A DNA stretch of 64,000 bases. Origin: Betaproteobacteria bacterium. GTDB lineage: Bacteria > Pseudomonadota > Gammaproteobacteria > Burkholderiales > Casimicrobiaceae. The translations under genes and the position numbers were made by a program. Of the stretch, positions 55,688-64,000 are shown piece by piece; within the stretch, counting starts at the first letter, position 1, and every line of letters starts with the position of its first letter. Location: NCBI GenBank assembly GCA_016704895.1, contig JADIZG010000009.1, forward strand, positions 33,638-97,637, given 5' to 3'. The notes under the pieces are model-generated. The model did not search any database. It was not told where the DNA came from and saw only the letters and a list, made by a program, of their open reading frames with translations.

Positions 55688-57472
55688 ATGTCGATGAGTT
55701 TCCCCTTCCGCCTCCGCTTCGCAGCGGCCGCGGCGTTCACCGCGGCGATCGCCGCATCCCCTGCCGCGCTGGCGCAACCGGCGCCGCCGGCCCCCCCCGC
55801 CTCGGTCCCGGCACCCGCGTCAACGGACGACCTGCCGACCGGGCTCTCGGCGGAACTGTTCTACCGGCTGCTGCTTGGCGACATCGCATTGCAGCGTGGC
55901 GACGCCGCCCTCGCGGCCCGCGCGTACCTCGAGGTTGCCCAGGAGCTCAAGGACGTCCGGCTCGCGCGGCGCGCCGCCGAGATCGCGTACGCGACGCGAC
56001 AGCGCGCCACGGCGGAAGCCGCGGCGACGCTCTGGCTCGAGCTCGCCCCCGACGCCGAGCGGCCGCAACAGATCCTCGCGGCACTTGCCGGCGGCGGTCC
56101 CGCGGCTCGCGAAGGGGAGGGTGGCGCGCCTGCCGAAGCGGACCTGAAGGCGCGGCTCGAGAAATTGCTCGCCGACCAGGCGCTCTCCGGCACGGGCGTC
56201 GCCGACGCGTTCCTCCAGCTCAACCGCGCGTTCTCCCGCCAGGGCGACAAGGCCGCGGTCTACGCGATGATCCGCGACCTCGCCGCGCCGTACGCGTCGT
56301 CGCCCGAGGCGCACTTCGCGGTGTCGCTCGCGGCGCTCAACGCCGTCGGCACCGATCCGGCGATGGTCGCGATCGCGCTCGAGCGCGTCGACCGGGCGCT
56401 CGCGCTCAAGCCCGACTGGGATCGCGCTGCGCTGCTCAAGTCGGAGATCCTCGCGAAGCGGTCGACCGACGAGGCGGTCGCGTACCTGAGCGCGTTCCTG
56501 AAGACGCAGCCGGACTCGCGGCCGATCCGTGGCGCCCTCGCGCAGCACTACGTCGAGCAGAAGCGGCTGGCCGAGGCGCGGACGATCTTCGAGGCGCTCG
56601 CCGCCGAGGAGCCCGACGTGCGCGAGTACGCGATGGGCGTCGCGATCCTCTCCTACCAGTTGAAGGACTGGCCTGCGGCCGAGGCGCAGTTCGCGAAGCT
56701 GGCCGCGAACGGCGACGACGGCACGGCGCAGCTCTACCTGGCGCAGATCGCCGAGGAGACGAAGCGCTACGAGATGGCGATAACGCGCTACAAGGCGGTG
56801 ACGGACGGCGACCGCGCGTGGCTCGCGAAGCTGCGCGTCGCCGCCGTCCTCGGCAAGCTGAACCGCATCGACGAGGGCCGGCGCTGGCTCGCCGACCTGC
56901 CCGCCGTCACGATCGACCAGCGCATCCAGGTGCGCCAGGCCGAGGCGTCGCTGCTGCGCGAGGCGGGCGACTCGGCAGGCGCGTACGCGGTGCTCGAGCA
57001 GGGGCTCGCCGAGTTCCCCGACGCGCCGGACCTGCTGTACGACGTCGCGATGCTCGCCGAGAAGCTCGACCGGCTCGACGTCGCCGAGGCGCGGCTCAAG
57101 CGGCTCATCGAGCTCAAGCCCGACGACCCGCAGGCGCTGAACGCGCTGGGATACACGCTCGTCGATCGCACCGCGCGGACCGAGGAAGGCCGCGCGCTGA
57201 TCGAGAAGGCGCTGAAGCTCTCGCCGGACGACCCGTTCATCCTCGACAGCATGGGCTGGGCGCTGTTCAAGCTCGGGCGCTACGACGACGCGGTGGTCTA
57301 CCTCGGCCGCGCCTATGCCGGCCGACCCGACGCCGAGATCGCCGCGCACCTGGGCGAGGTGCTCTGGGTGAAGGGCGAGCGCGAACGCGCGAAGGAGATC
57401 TGGGCGGCCCAGCTGAAGGACGCGCCCGACCATCCGGTGCTGCTCGAGACTATGCGCCGGCTGTCGCGGTAG
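55688..57472 (+). CDS. TPR-repeat exported protein upstream of lolB
   Basis: The 594-residue protein has a signal peptide (residues about 1-31, ending PAALAQPAP) and many tetratricopeptide-like repeats, for example LSPDDPFILDSMGWALFKLG and YDDAVVYLGRAYAGRPDAEI. It probably acts as a periplasmic scaffold. Its location just before lolB is conserved in betaproteobacteria, but no specific partner is known. The stop lies six bases before the lolB start. Confidence 0.85.
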   Translation: MSMSFPFRLRFAAAAAFTAAIAASPAALAQPAPPAPPASVPAPASTDDLPTGLSAELFYRLLLGDIALQRGDAALAARAYLEVAQELKDVRLARRAAEIAYATRQRATAEAAATLWLELAPDAERPQQILAALAGGGPAAREGEGGAPAEADLKARLEKLLADQALSGTGVADAFLQLNRAFSRQGDKAAVYAMIRDLAAPYASSPEAHFAVSLAALNAVGTDPAMVAIALERVDRALALKPDWDRAALLKSEILAKRSTDEAVAYLSAFLKTQPDSRPIRGALAQHYVEQKRLAEARTIFEALAAEEPDVREYAMGVAILSYQLKDWPAAEAQFAKLAANGDDGTAQLYLAQIAEETKRYEMAITRYKAVTDGDRAWLAKLRVAAVLGKLNRIDEGRRWLADLPAVTIDQRIQVRQAEASLLREAGDSAGAYAVLEQGLAEFPDAPDLLYDVAMLAEKLDRLDVAEARLKRLIELKPDDPQALNALGYTLVDRTARTEEGRALIEKALKLSPDDPFILDSMGWALFKLGRYDDAVVYLGRAYAGRPDAEIAAHLGEVLWVKGERERAKEIWAAQLKDAPDHPVLLETMRRLSR

Positions 57473-57478
57473 CGCTCT

Positions 57479-58024
57479 TTGCGAACGCCTGCGCTTGCCG
57501 CCTGCGCGCTGTTCCTCGGAGCATGCGCGACGCTGCCGGCGCCCGCGCCGACGATGGAGCCGGTCGCGGACGCGGCGTTCGACTTGAGCGGGCGCCTCTC
57601 GGCGCGTCGCGGCGCCGAGGGCGTGGCGGCGCACTTCACCTGGGAGCACGCTCCCGGACGCGACGCGATCGAGCTCGCGACGCCCATGGGCACGACGCTC
57701 GCCCGTCTCGAGCGCGACGCCGACGGCGCGTCGATCAGGCGGGCCGACGGCGCTGTCGAGCGCTCGCGCGACGCCGCGACGCTCGTCGAGCGCTCGCTCG
57801 GCTTTCCGCTGCCGGTCGAGAGCCTCGCGTGGTGGATTCGAGCGGTGCCCCACCCGGGCGCGCCGCACGCGATCGAACGCGACGCGTCCGGCCGCGTCCT
57901 CGTGCTGCGGCAGGACGGCTGGTCGGTCGTGTATGCGTACGACGACCGCGCGGTGCGGCCCCTGCGCCTCTACGCGACCTATCCCGATCTCGAGGTTCGC
58001 ATCGTGATCGACGCGTGGCGATGA
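57479..58024 (+). CDS. lolB: Outer-membrane lipoprotein receptor LolB
   Basis: LolB accepts lipoproteins from LolA and inserts them into the outer membrane. The 181-residue protein starts at a TTG (57479). Its signal peptide ends in the lipobox LGAC, with Cys16 as the lipidated residue. The body has FDLSGRLSARRGAEGVAAHF and AWWIRAVPHPG, typical of LolB. The next gene, ispE, normally follows directly. Confidence 0.9.
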   Translation: MRTPALAACALFLGACATLPAPAPTMEPVADAAFDLSGRLSARRGAEGVAAHFTWEHAPGRDAIELATPMGTTLARLERDADGASIRRADGAVERSRDAATLVERSLGFPLPVESLAWWIRAVPHPGAPHAIERDASGRVLVLRQDGWSVVYAYDDRAVRPLRLYATYPDLEVRIVIDAWR

Positions 58025-58184
<160 letters not shown>

Positions 58185-59012
58185 CTCGTCGTCCCGGCGC
58201 CCGCGAAGGTCAACCTGTTCCTTCACGTGACCGGCCGGAGGGGGGACGGCTACCACACGCTCGAATCGCTGTTCGCGCTCGTCGATCTCGCGGACACGCT
58301 GACGCTCGAGACGCGCGACGACGGCGCGGTCGTGCGCGCCGGCGACGTGCCCGGCGTTCCGGCGGACGAGGACCTGGCGCTGCGCGCCGCGCGCCGCCTG
58401 CAGGAGGCGAGCGGCGGCCGCCACGGCGTCTCGATCGCGATCGACAAGAGGATCCCGATGGGGGCGGGTCTGGGCGGCGGAAGCTCGGACGCCGCGACCG
58501 TGCTGCTCGCGCTCAACCGCCTGTGGGACCTCGGGCTTTCGCGCGAAGCGCTCATCGACGTGGCGGCGGAGCTCGGCGCCGACGTGCCGTTCTTCGTGTT
58601 CGGGCAGACCGCGCTCGCACGCGGCATCGGCGAGCGGCTCGGGCCGATGACGATGCCGACGACCTGGCTCGCCCTCGCGTTTCCCGACGTTCACGTGGCG
58701 ACCGCGTCGATCTTCGCGGCGCCGGATTTGACACGATCGACGCCGTCGGCGAAAATAGACGTCTTTTCCGAGGGTTACGGCCGGAACGATCTGGCGGGCG
58801 TCGCGTGCGCCCGGCATCCGGCGGTGGCCGAGGCGCTCGCGGTCCTGACGAAGCTGTCGCCGCACGCGAGGATGACCGGCTCGGGCGCGTGCGTGTTCGC
58901 ACCGTTCGCGCGGGAGGACGACGCGGCGCAGGCCGTGTTCGCGCTTCCCGCGGGATTGCGGGGTCGTGTCGTCCGGACGCTTGCGCGGCACCCGCTGGCC
59001 GCATTCGCGTAG
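58185..59012 (+). CDS. ispE: 4-diphosphocytidyl-2-C-methyl-D-erythritol kinase
   Basis: IspE phosphorylates CDP-methylerythritol in the MEP isoprenoid pathway. The conserved N-terminus (VVPAPAKVNLFLHVTGRRGD) is present in frame, but no start codon exists before it. The first in-frame start (GTG 58227) would delete it, so the true start has been obscured by the repeat and G run. The GHMP motif IPMGAGLGGGSSDAATV and the C-terminal MTGSGACVF are intact. The stop is at 59012. Confidence 0.9.
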   Translation, partial: LVVPAPAKVNLFLHVTGRRGDGYHTLESLFALVDLADTLTLETRDDGAVVRAGDVPGVPADEDLALRAARRLQEASGGRHGVSIAIDKRIPMGAGLGGGSSDAATVLLALNRLWDLGLSREALIDVAAELGADVPFFVFGQTALARGIGERLGPMTMPTTWLALAFPDVHVATASIFAAPDLTRSTPSAKIDVFSEGYGRNDLAGVACARHPAVAEALAVLTKLSPHARMTGSGACVFAPFAREDDAAQAVFALPAGLRGRVVRTLARHPLAAFA

Positions 59013-59091
59013 AGTTTCGGAAGGTTGAGATGCGGGGATCCAGCGGTCCCCGCGCGCTGAAGGCCTCCCGGGGCCGTGCGCCGGTTTCCGC

Positions 59092-59168
59092 TGGGGAGTC
59101 GCCAAGCTGGTTAAGGCACCGGATTTTGATTCCGGCATACGAGGGTTCGAATCCTTCCTCCCCAGCCA
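59092..59168 (+). tRNA. tRNA-Gln (anticodon TTG)
   Basis: The cloverleaf is complete. The acceptor stem is TGGGGAG / CTCCCCA with discriminator G and an encoded CCA. The anticodon stem CCGGA / TCCGG encloses the loop TTTTGAT with anticodon TTG. The T-loop is GTTCGAATC. It lies between ispE and prs, the usual place for tRNA-Gln in betaproteobacteria. Confidence 0.97.
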
Positions 59169-59234
59169 CTTTGACGCGTCGGGCAGGCCGCCGGAAGGCC
59201 GGCGACCTGCCCGCGTCGTTGTGAGACACCGACG

Positions 59235-60185
59235 ATGGCCTACGAACGGATGCGCGTTTTCACCGGCACCGCCAACCCGAAGCTCGCGGAGGCGGTCTGC
59301 CGGCACCTGAACATCAGCCTCGGGCGCGCCGTCGTCGGCCGGTTCTCGGACGGCGAGGTGATGGTCGAGCTGCTCGAAAACGTCCGCGGCCGCGACGTGT
59401 TCGTGCTGCAGTCCACCTGCCAGCCGACCAACGACAACCTGATGGAAGTGATGGTGATGGTCGACGCGCTCAAGCGCGCTTCGGCCACGCGCATCACCGC
59501 GGCGATCCCCTATTTCGGCTATGCGCGCCAGGACCGTCGCCCGCGCTCCGCGCGCGTCGCGATCAGCGCGAAGGTCGTCGCCGACATGCTGACGACCGTC
59601 GGCGTCGATCGCGTGATGGTGATGGACCTGCACGCCGACCAGATCCAGGGCTTCTTCAACATCCCGGTCGACAACGTCTACGCGACGCCGATCCTGCTGG
59701 GCGACCTGTGGAAGCTGAACTACGACAACCTGCTGATCGTGTCGCCCGACGTGGGCGGGGTCGTGCGCGCGCGGGCGATCGCGAAGCGCCTCGACTCCGA
59801 CCTCGCGATCATCGACAAGCGCCGCCCGAAGGCCAACGTGGCCGAGGTGATGAACATCATCGGCGACGTCGAAGGGCGCACCTGCGTGATCATGGACGAC
59901 ATCGTCGACACCGCGAACACGCTGTGCAAGGCGGCGACCGCGCTCAAGGAGCACGGCGCGCACAAGGTCGTCGCGTACTGCACGCACCCGGTGCTCTCCG
60001 GCGGCGCGGTCGCGCGGATCGCGGCGTCGGACATGGACGAGATCGTCGTGACCGACACGATCCCGCTCTCGGAGGAGGCGCGCGCCTGCCCGCGCATCCG
60101 CCAGCTCTCGTGCGCGCAGCTCATCGCCGAGACCATCACGCGGATCTCCAACGAGGAGTCCGTGAGCTCGCTGTTCATCGACTGA
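59235..60185 (+). CDS. prs: Ribose-phosphate pyrophosphokinase
   Basis: Prs makes PRPP for nucleotide, histidine and tryptophan synthesis. The 316-residue protein has RFSDGEVMVELLENVRGRDV, the ATP-site RQDRRPRSAR, DLHADQIQGFF, and the PRPP loop VIMDDIVDTANTL. It starts at ATG 59235 and ends in the standard VSSLFID. Downstream, four REP-like hairpins separate it from an SDR gene. Confidence 0.97.
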   Translation: MAYERMRVFTGTANPKLAEAVCRHLNISLGRAVVGRFSDGEVMVELLENVRGRDVFVLQSTCQPTNDNLMEVMVMVDALKRASATRITAAIPYFGYARQDRRPRSARVAISAKVVADMLTTVGVDRVMVMDLHADQIQGFFNIPVDNVYATPILLGDLWKLNYDNLLIVSPDVGGVVRARAIAKRLDSDLAIIDKRRPKANVAEVMNIIGDVEGRTCVIMDDIVDTANTLCKAATALKEHGAHKVVAYCTHPVLSGGAVARIAASDMDEIVVTDTIPLSEEARACPRIRQLSCAQLIAETITRISNEESVSSLFID

Positions 60186-60204
60186 CGCCGAGAGCCCCCT
60201 GTGG

Positions 60205-60382
60205 GTCGGGCTTCAGCCCGACGCCTTTGCTTCGATGCAGCGCTCCCCGTCGGCCTGAAGGCCGACCCACGAATGCGCAAGGCGGCGGCGATCGGCATGG
60301 GCACCCCGTCGGGCTGAAGCCCGACCCACAGGCCGGTTCGCGACGCCCGCGGTGATCCCGCTGGGTCCGGCTCCAGCCGGAC
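60205..60382 (+). repeat. Cluster of four REP-like hairpins
   Basis: Four 18-base palindromes lie in the 279-base gap after prs: GTCGGGCTTCAGCCCGAC (60205), GTCGGCCTGAAGGCCGAC (60249), GTCGGGCTGAAGCCCGAC (60308) and GTCCGGCTCCAGCCGGAC (60365). Changes in the stems are compensated, so the hairpin rather than the primary sequence is conserved. Matching copies are near 2068-2189. No gene is seen here. Confidence 0.85.
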
Positions 60383-60464
60383 GCTTCCTCCCGGAGGTTC
60401 GCGTCGGGGGCAATGATGCTATCGTCGCGGCGACGCGCGCCGCCCGCACACGCAGGAGACAGTC

Positions 60465-61241
60465 ATGCCGGACACCATCGCGCCCGATCTCGCGGGCAAG
60501 TCGGTCCTGATCACCGGCGCGTCGACGGGCATCGGCGCCGCGGCGGCGCGGGCGTTCGCGCGCGCGGGCTGTAACGTCGGCATTCACTACAACGCGAGCC
60601 GCAACCGCGCCGAGGAAGTGGCCGCGGACGTCCGGCTCGCGGGCGGGCTCGCGCACCTGATCGGCGGCGACATGACCGAGAGCGCGACGGTGCGGCGCGT
60701 GATCGACGAGGCCGCCGGCGCGCTGGGCGGCATCGACGTGCTCGTCAACAACGTCGGCGGGCTCCTGGCGCGCGTGCCGCTCGCCGAGATCGACGACGCG
60801 GCCTTCGACGCGGTGGTCGACCTCAACACCCGCTCGCTCGTGATGGCCTGCGCGGCCGCGGTGCCGCACATGCGCCGCGCGGGGCGCGGCAGCATCGTCA
60901 ACGTCACCTCGATCGCGGCGCGCAACGGCGGCGGCACGGGCGCGGCGCTCTACGCCGGCGCGAAGGCGTTCGTCAGCACGTTCACGCGCGGCATCGCGAG
61001 GGAGCTCGTCAGGGACAACATCCGCGTGAACGCGGTGTCGCCCGGCGTGATCGAGACGCCTTTCCACGAGCGCTACTCGACGCCGCAGATGCTCGAGACG
61101 ATGCGCGCGACGATCCCGATGAACCGGCTGGGCACCGCGGACGAGTGCGCCGGCGCGTTCCTCTACCTCGCGTCGGACGCGCTGTCCGGCTACGTCACCG
61201 GACAGATCATCGAGGTGAACGGCGGGCAGCTGATGCCGTGA
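60465..61241 (+). CDS. Short-chain dehydrogenase/reductase
   Basis: The 258-residue NAD(P)-dependent oxidoreductase has TGASTGIGAAAARAFARAG (cofactor loop), NNVGG, and the catalytic tyrosine and lysine in LYAGAKAF, with Ser in NVTSIAARN. The C-terminal EVNGGQLMP is typical of classical SDRs such as 3-oxoacyl-ACP or sugar reductases. The substrate is unknown. It interrupts the normally adjacent prs and rplY genes and is flanked by repeats, so it may be an insertion. Confidence 0.88.
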   Translation: MPDTIAPDLAGKSVLITGASTGIGAAAARAFARAGCNVGIHYNASRNRAEEVAADVRLAGGLAHLIGGDMTESATVRRVIDEAAGALGGIDVLVNNVGGLLARVPLAEIDDAAFDAVVDLNTRSLVMACAAAVPHMRRAGRGSIVNVTSIAARNGGGTGAALYAGAKAFVSTFTRGIARELVRDNIRVNAVSPGVIETPFHERYSTPQMLETMRATIPMNRLGTADECAGAFLYLASDALSGYVTGQIIEVNGGQLMP

Positions 61242-61395
61242 TCGGCAGTCAGGCGTCGGTTGGCGGTTGACAGAAGGCGGCTCATCGGGCGCCGGTCGTG
61301 CCGGTCGCCACGCCGCAGACCTCCCGCCCGGCAGGGGGCGAGCGGGGCGGTGACGGGCGCGCAGGCCCGTTCTGGCGACATCCCGCAAATCGGGT

Positions 61396-61401
61396 TATAA
61401 T
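61396..61401 (+). promoter_or_regulatory. -10 element of the probable rplY promoter
   Basis: A perfect TATAAT at 61396-61401, in a locally AT-rich stretch, lies 107 bases before the rplY ATG. A clear -35 was not found. Confidence 0.5.
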
Positions 61402-61507
61402 TCAAAGCTTTCCCGGTCGCACGGGCCGGGTGCCACCCGCGGACGACGGACGGACTCGCATCGAGCCCGGGCCGAAGGCCGCAGACACATACGAAGGAGT
61501 CGCAACG

Positions 61508-62212
61508 ATGGCATCGATCGAATTCACCGCCTTCCCGCGTCAGGGGGGCGAAGGCCGCGGCGCCTCGCGCCGGCTGCGCACCAGCGGCAAGGCGCCCGGC
61601 ATCGTCTACGGCGGCAGCGCCGAGCCCACGCAGATCGAGCTCGACCACAACGCGCTGATCCACGCGCTCAGGAACGAGGCGTTCCACGCGTCGATCCTGA
61701 CGATGAACCTCGGCGGCGCCGCGCAGAGGGTGCTCCTGCGCGACGTGCAGATGCATCCCTACCGCGCCCAGGTGCTGCACGTCGACTTCCAGCGCATCGA
61801 CGAGAACAAGAAGATCCACATGAAGGTGCCGCTGCACTTCGTCAACGCCGAGCTCTCGCCGGCGGTGAAGCTCGGCGGCGCGAACGTGAGCCACGTGGTG
61901 AACGAGATCGACGTCGCGTGCCTCCCGAAGGACCTTCCCGAGTTCATCGAGGTCGACCTGTCGGCGCTCGAGACCGCGCACGCGTTCAAGACGTCGAACC
62001 TGAAGCTCCCGCAAGGCGTCGTCGCGGTGACCCGCGGCAAGGATCCGGTCATCGCGACCGCGGTCGTGCCGAAGGCGGTCGTCGAGACCGAGGAAGCGGC
62101 CGCCGAAGGCGCTGCCGCGGCTGCCGCGCCGGCCGCCGAGGCGAAGCCCGCCGAAGCGAAGGACGCCGACAAGAAGGACGACAAGAAGAAGGACGACAAG
62201 AAGAAGAAGTAA
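61508..62212 (+). CDS. rplY: 50S ribosomal protein L25 (general stress protein Ctc form)
   Basis: The 234-residue protein binds 5S rRNA. It has the L25 domain (FPRQGGEGRGASRRLRTSGK; VLLRDVQMHPYRAQVLHVDF) followed by the TL5/Ctc C-terminal domain and a tail of Ala then Lys/Asp repeats (KKDDKKKDDKKKK). The start ATG 61508 has GAAGGAG about 10 bases upstream. A terminator follows at 62238. Confidence 0.96.
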   Translation: MASIEFTAFPRQGGEGRGASRRLRTSGKAPGIVYGGSAEPTQIELDHNALIHALRNEAFHASILTMNLGGAAQRVLLRDVQMHPYRAQVLHVDFQRIDENKKIHMKVPLHFVNAELSPAVKLGGANVSHVVNEIDVACLPKDLPEFIEVDLSALETAHAFKTSNLKLPQGVVAVTRGKDPVIATAVVPKAVVETEEAAAEGAAAAAAPAAEAKPAEAKDADKKDDKKKDDKKKK

Positions 62213-62237
62213 CGCGAGCGGCACGCCCGCGCGACCG

Positions 62238-62271
62238 AGGCCCGCCGAGCCGAGAAGCCGGCGGGCCTTTT
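62238..62271 (+). terminator. Rho-independent terminator of rplY
   Basis: Nine-base stems GGCCCGCCG / CGGCGGGCC are followed by TTTT. It sits 27 bases after the rplY stop. Pth would then need its own promoter or readthrough. Confidence 0.85.
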
Positions 62272-62313
62272 CGTTGCGGCCCCCGCGCCACGCGTTGCCC
62301 GTCGACCGATCCC

Positions 62314-62904
62314 ATGGCCGCTTCCGCTCCGATCCGCCTCGTCGCCGGCCTGGGCAACCCGGGCAGGAGCTACGAGCGCACGCGCCACAACGCGGGCTTC
62401 TGGTTCGCCGACGCGCTCGCGTCGAAGCTCGGCGCGTCGTTCGCGCCGCAGTCGCGGTTCTCGGGCGCCGTGGCGCGCGACGGCGAGCTCAGGCTCGTCA
62501 AGCCCTCGACCTACATGAACGAGTCGGGGACGAGCGTCGGGGCGCTCGCGCGCTTCCTCGGGATCGCCCCCGCGGAGATCCTCGTCGTGCACGACGAGCT
62601 CGACCTGGCGCCGGGCGTGGTGAAGCTCAAGCTGGGCGGCGGCGTCGCGGGCCACAACGGGCTGAAGGACATCCGGGCGCATCTCGCGACGCCCGAATTC
62701 TGGCGACTGCGCATCGGCATCGGCCACCCGCGCGATTCCGACACGCCGCAGCAGCAGGTCGTCGACTTCGTGCTGAAGCCGCCCCGGCCGGACGAGCGCG
62801 CGGCGATCCACGGCGCGATCGACCGCGCGCTGGACGCCTGGCCCGCGATCGCGGCGGGCGATTTCGAACGCGCGATGATGTTGTTGCACACGAAGGAACC
62901 CTGA
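62314..62904 (+). CDS. pth: Peptidyl-tRNA hydrolase
   Basis: Pth releases peptides from stalled peptidyl-tRNA. The 196-residue protein has LVAGLGNPGRSYERTRHNAG with the catalytic His, KPSTYMNESG with Asn, and VVHDELDL with Asp. The C-terminus is short and normal. ATG 62314 follows the rplY terminator; the ychF gene starts four bases after its stop. Confidence 0.96.
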   Translation: MAASAPIRLVAGLGNPGRSYERTRHNAGFWFADALASKLGASFAPQSRFSGAVARDGELRLVKPSTYMNESGTSVGALARFLGIAPAEILVVHDELDLAPGVVKLKLGGGVAGHNGLKDIRAHLATPEFWRLRIGIGHPRDSDTPQQQVVDFVLKPPRPDERAAIHGAIDRALDAWPAIAAGDFERAMMLLHTKEP

Positions 62905-62908
62905 ACCC

Positions 62909-64000
62909 ATGAGCTTGAAATGCGGCATCGTCGGCCTGCCCAACGTCGGCAAGTCGACGCTCTTCAACGCGCTCACGCGCGCGGGCATCGCGGCGGAGAA
63001 CTATCCGTTCTGCACGATCGAGCCCAACGTCGGGATCGTCGAGGTGCCGGACCCGCGCCTCGCGCGGCTGGCGGCGATCGCGAAGCCCGAGAAGGTGATC
63101 CCGGCGGTCGTCGAGTTCGTCGACATCGCGGGGCTGGTCGCGGGCGCGTCGAAGGGCGAGGGGCTCGGCAACCGGTTCCTCGCGAACATCCGCGAGACCG
63201 ACGCGATCGCGCACGTCGTGCGCTGCTTCGAGGACCCGAACGTCGTGCACGTCTCGGGCAAGGTGAACCCGGTCTCGGACATCGAGACGATCAACACCGA
63301 GCTCGCGCTCGCCGACCTCGATGCGGTCGACAAGCAGATCGCGAAGGTCGAGAAGGTCGCGCGCTCCGGCGGCGACAAGGAGGCCAAGCGCCTCCACGAG
63401 GTGCTGGTCAAGGTCCAGAAGGTGCTGGACGAAGGCCGCCCGGCGCGCGTCGCCGACCTCTACGACGAGGAGCGCGAGCTGCTGAAGCCGTTCTTCCTGC
63501 TCACGATGAAGCCGACGATGTACGTCGCGAACGTCGCGGAGCGCGGCTTCCACGACAATCCGCTGCTCGCGCAGGTCGAGGCGTTCGCCGCGAAGGAGGG
63601 CGCGCCGGTCGTGCCGGTGTGCGCCTCGCTCGAGGCCGAGATCGCCGACCTCGACGGCGACGACAAGCAGGCGTTCCTCGACGACCTGGGGCTCGCGGAG
63701 CCGGGGCTCGACCGCGTGATCCACGCGGGCTACAAGCTCCTCGGCCTCCAGACCTACTTCACGGTCGGGCCGAAGGAAGTGCGCGCGTGGACGGTCGAGG
63801 TCGGCGCGACGGCGCCGAAGGCCGCCGCCGTCATCCACACCGACTTCGAGAAGGGCTTCATCCGCGCCGAGACGATCGCCTTCGACGACTTCATCGCCTG
63901 CAAGGGCGAGCAGGGGGCGAAGGAAGCGGGCAGGATGCGCCTCGAGGGCAAGGACTACGTGGTGCGCGACGGAGACGTCATGCACTTCCGGTTCAACGTC
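62909..64000 (+). CDS. ychF: Redox-regulated ATPase YchF (3' end at window edge)
   Basis: YchF is an OBG-family P-loop protein that binds ribosomes and prefers ATP. The 364 codons present start MSLKCGIVGLPNVGKSTLFN and include DIAGLVAGASKGEGLGNRFL. NVAE replaces NKxD at G4, the hallmark of ATP preference. A coiled-coil domain and the TGS domain, ending VRDGDVMHFRFNV, follow. That is the usual C-terminus, so only the stop codon is outside the window. Confidence 0.97.
   Translation, partial: MSLKCGIVGLPNVGKSTLFNALTRAGIAAENYPFCTIEPNVGIVEVPDPRLARLAAIAKPEKVIPAVVEFVDIAGLVAGASKGEGLGNRFLANIRETDAIAHVVRCFEDPNVVHVSGKVNPVSDIETINTELALADLDAVDKQIAKVEKVARSGGDKEAKRLHEVLVKVQKVLDEGRPARVADLYDEERELLKPFFLLTMKPTMYVANVAERGFHDNPLLAQVEAFAAKEGAPVVPVCASLEAEIADLDGDDKQAFLDDLGLAEPGLDRVIHAGYKLLGLQTYFTVGPKEVRAWTVEVGATAPKAAAVIHTDFEKGFIRAETIAFDDFIACKGEQGAKEAGRMRLEGKDYVVRDGDVMHFRFNV

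Noticed and set aside
58218..58230. Third parS-like CACGTGA sequence in ispE
   Set aside because: Only TTCACGTGA is shared; the right half of the palindrome is missing and it lies inside coding sequence.

Overview
The window is GC-rich (roughly 70% by eye) chromosomal DNA from a betaproteobacterium. It looks Burkholderiales-like, judged from gene order, a Bug/Tct tripartite transporter, DUF4390-NtrYX linkage, a HrcA-type operator upstream of rpoH, and Burkholderiales-style GC-rich intergenic repeats. I cannot name a genus. No insertion sequence, prophage or CRISPR array is visible; there is one tRNA gene.

Layout. 1-31 kb is the replication-origin neighbourhood. Two DnaA-box-like 9-mers lie between the divergent rpmH and dnaA genes, with dnaA-dnaN-gyrB running right. 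Running left is the conserved string rpmH-rnpA-yidD-yidC, mnmE, mnmG-rsmG-parA-parB and atpI-atpB-atpE-atpF (atpF is cut by the left edge). Accessory genes interrupt this string: a TPR/GGDEF diguanylate cyclase, a TctCBA plus AbrB-type transporter operon with a methyltransferase, GTP-dependent PEP carboxykinase, and a DMT exporter with a histidine-rich tail. Further left are a copper module behind parB (cupredoxin remnant, DUF411, CusF-like) and a BNR-repeat protein with a MoaD/ThiS-like gene. Two perfect parS-core palindromes flank the DMT gene close to parAB.

31-34 kb is a small accessory patch: an H1-like protein, a sulfotransferase, a glycosyltransferase and a decayed DUF5648-type remnant. 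34-43 kb holds topB, dprA, a LysM protein, def, fmt, rsmB and a DUF4390 gene. 43.5-49 kb holds an NtrY/NtrX-like two-component pair and the Kup potassium transporter. 49-54.6 kb holds rpoH (with a perfect CIRCE operator), ftsY, rsmD-coaD-ferredoxin and a dynamin-like GTPase. 54.7-64 kb holds mutM, then TPR protein-lolB-ispE-tRNA-Gln-prs-(SDR)-rplY-pth-ychF; ychF lacks only its stop codon at the right edge.

A striking property is that many genes, including essential ones (dnaA, yidC, mnmE, coaD, rsmB), carry single-base frameshifts, and a 35-base G run sits before ispE. This is best explained by uncorrected indels in the assembly rather than biology, so these genes are described as intact in the organism but broken in this sequence. 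I did not find a convincing wholly new system. The best leads are the origin/parS architecture, the CIRCE-rpoH link, the NtrX-like regulator with a degenerate ATPase domain, the His-rich DMT exporter between parS sites, and three families of intergenic repeats.
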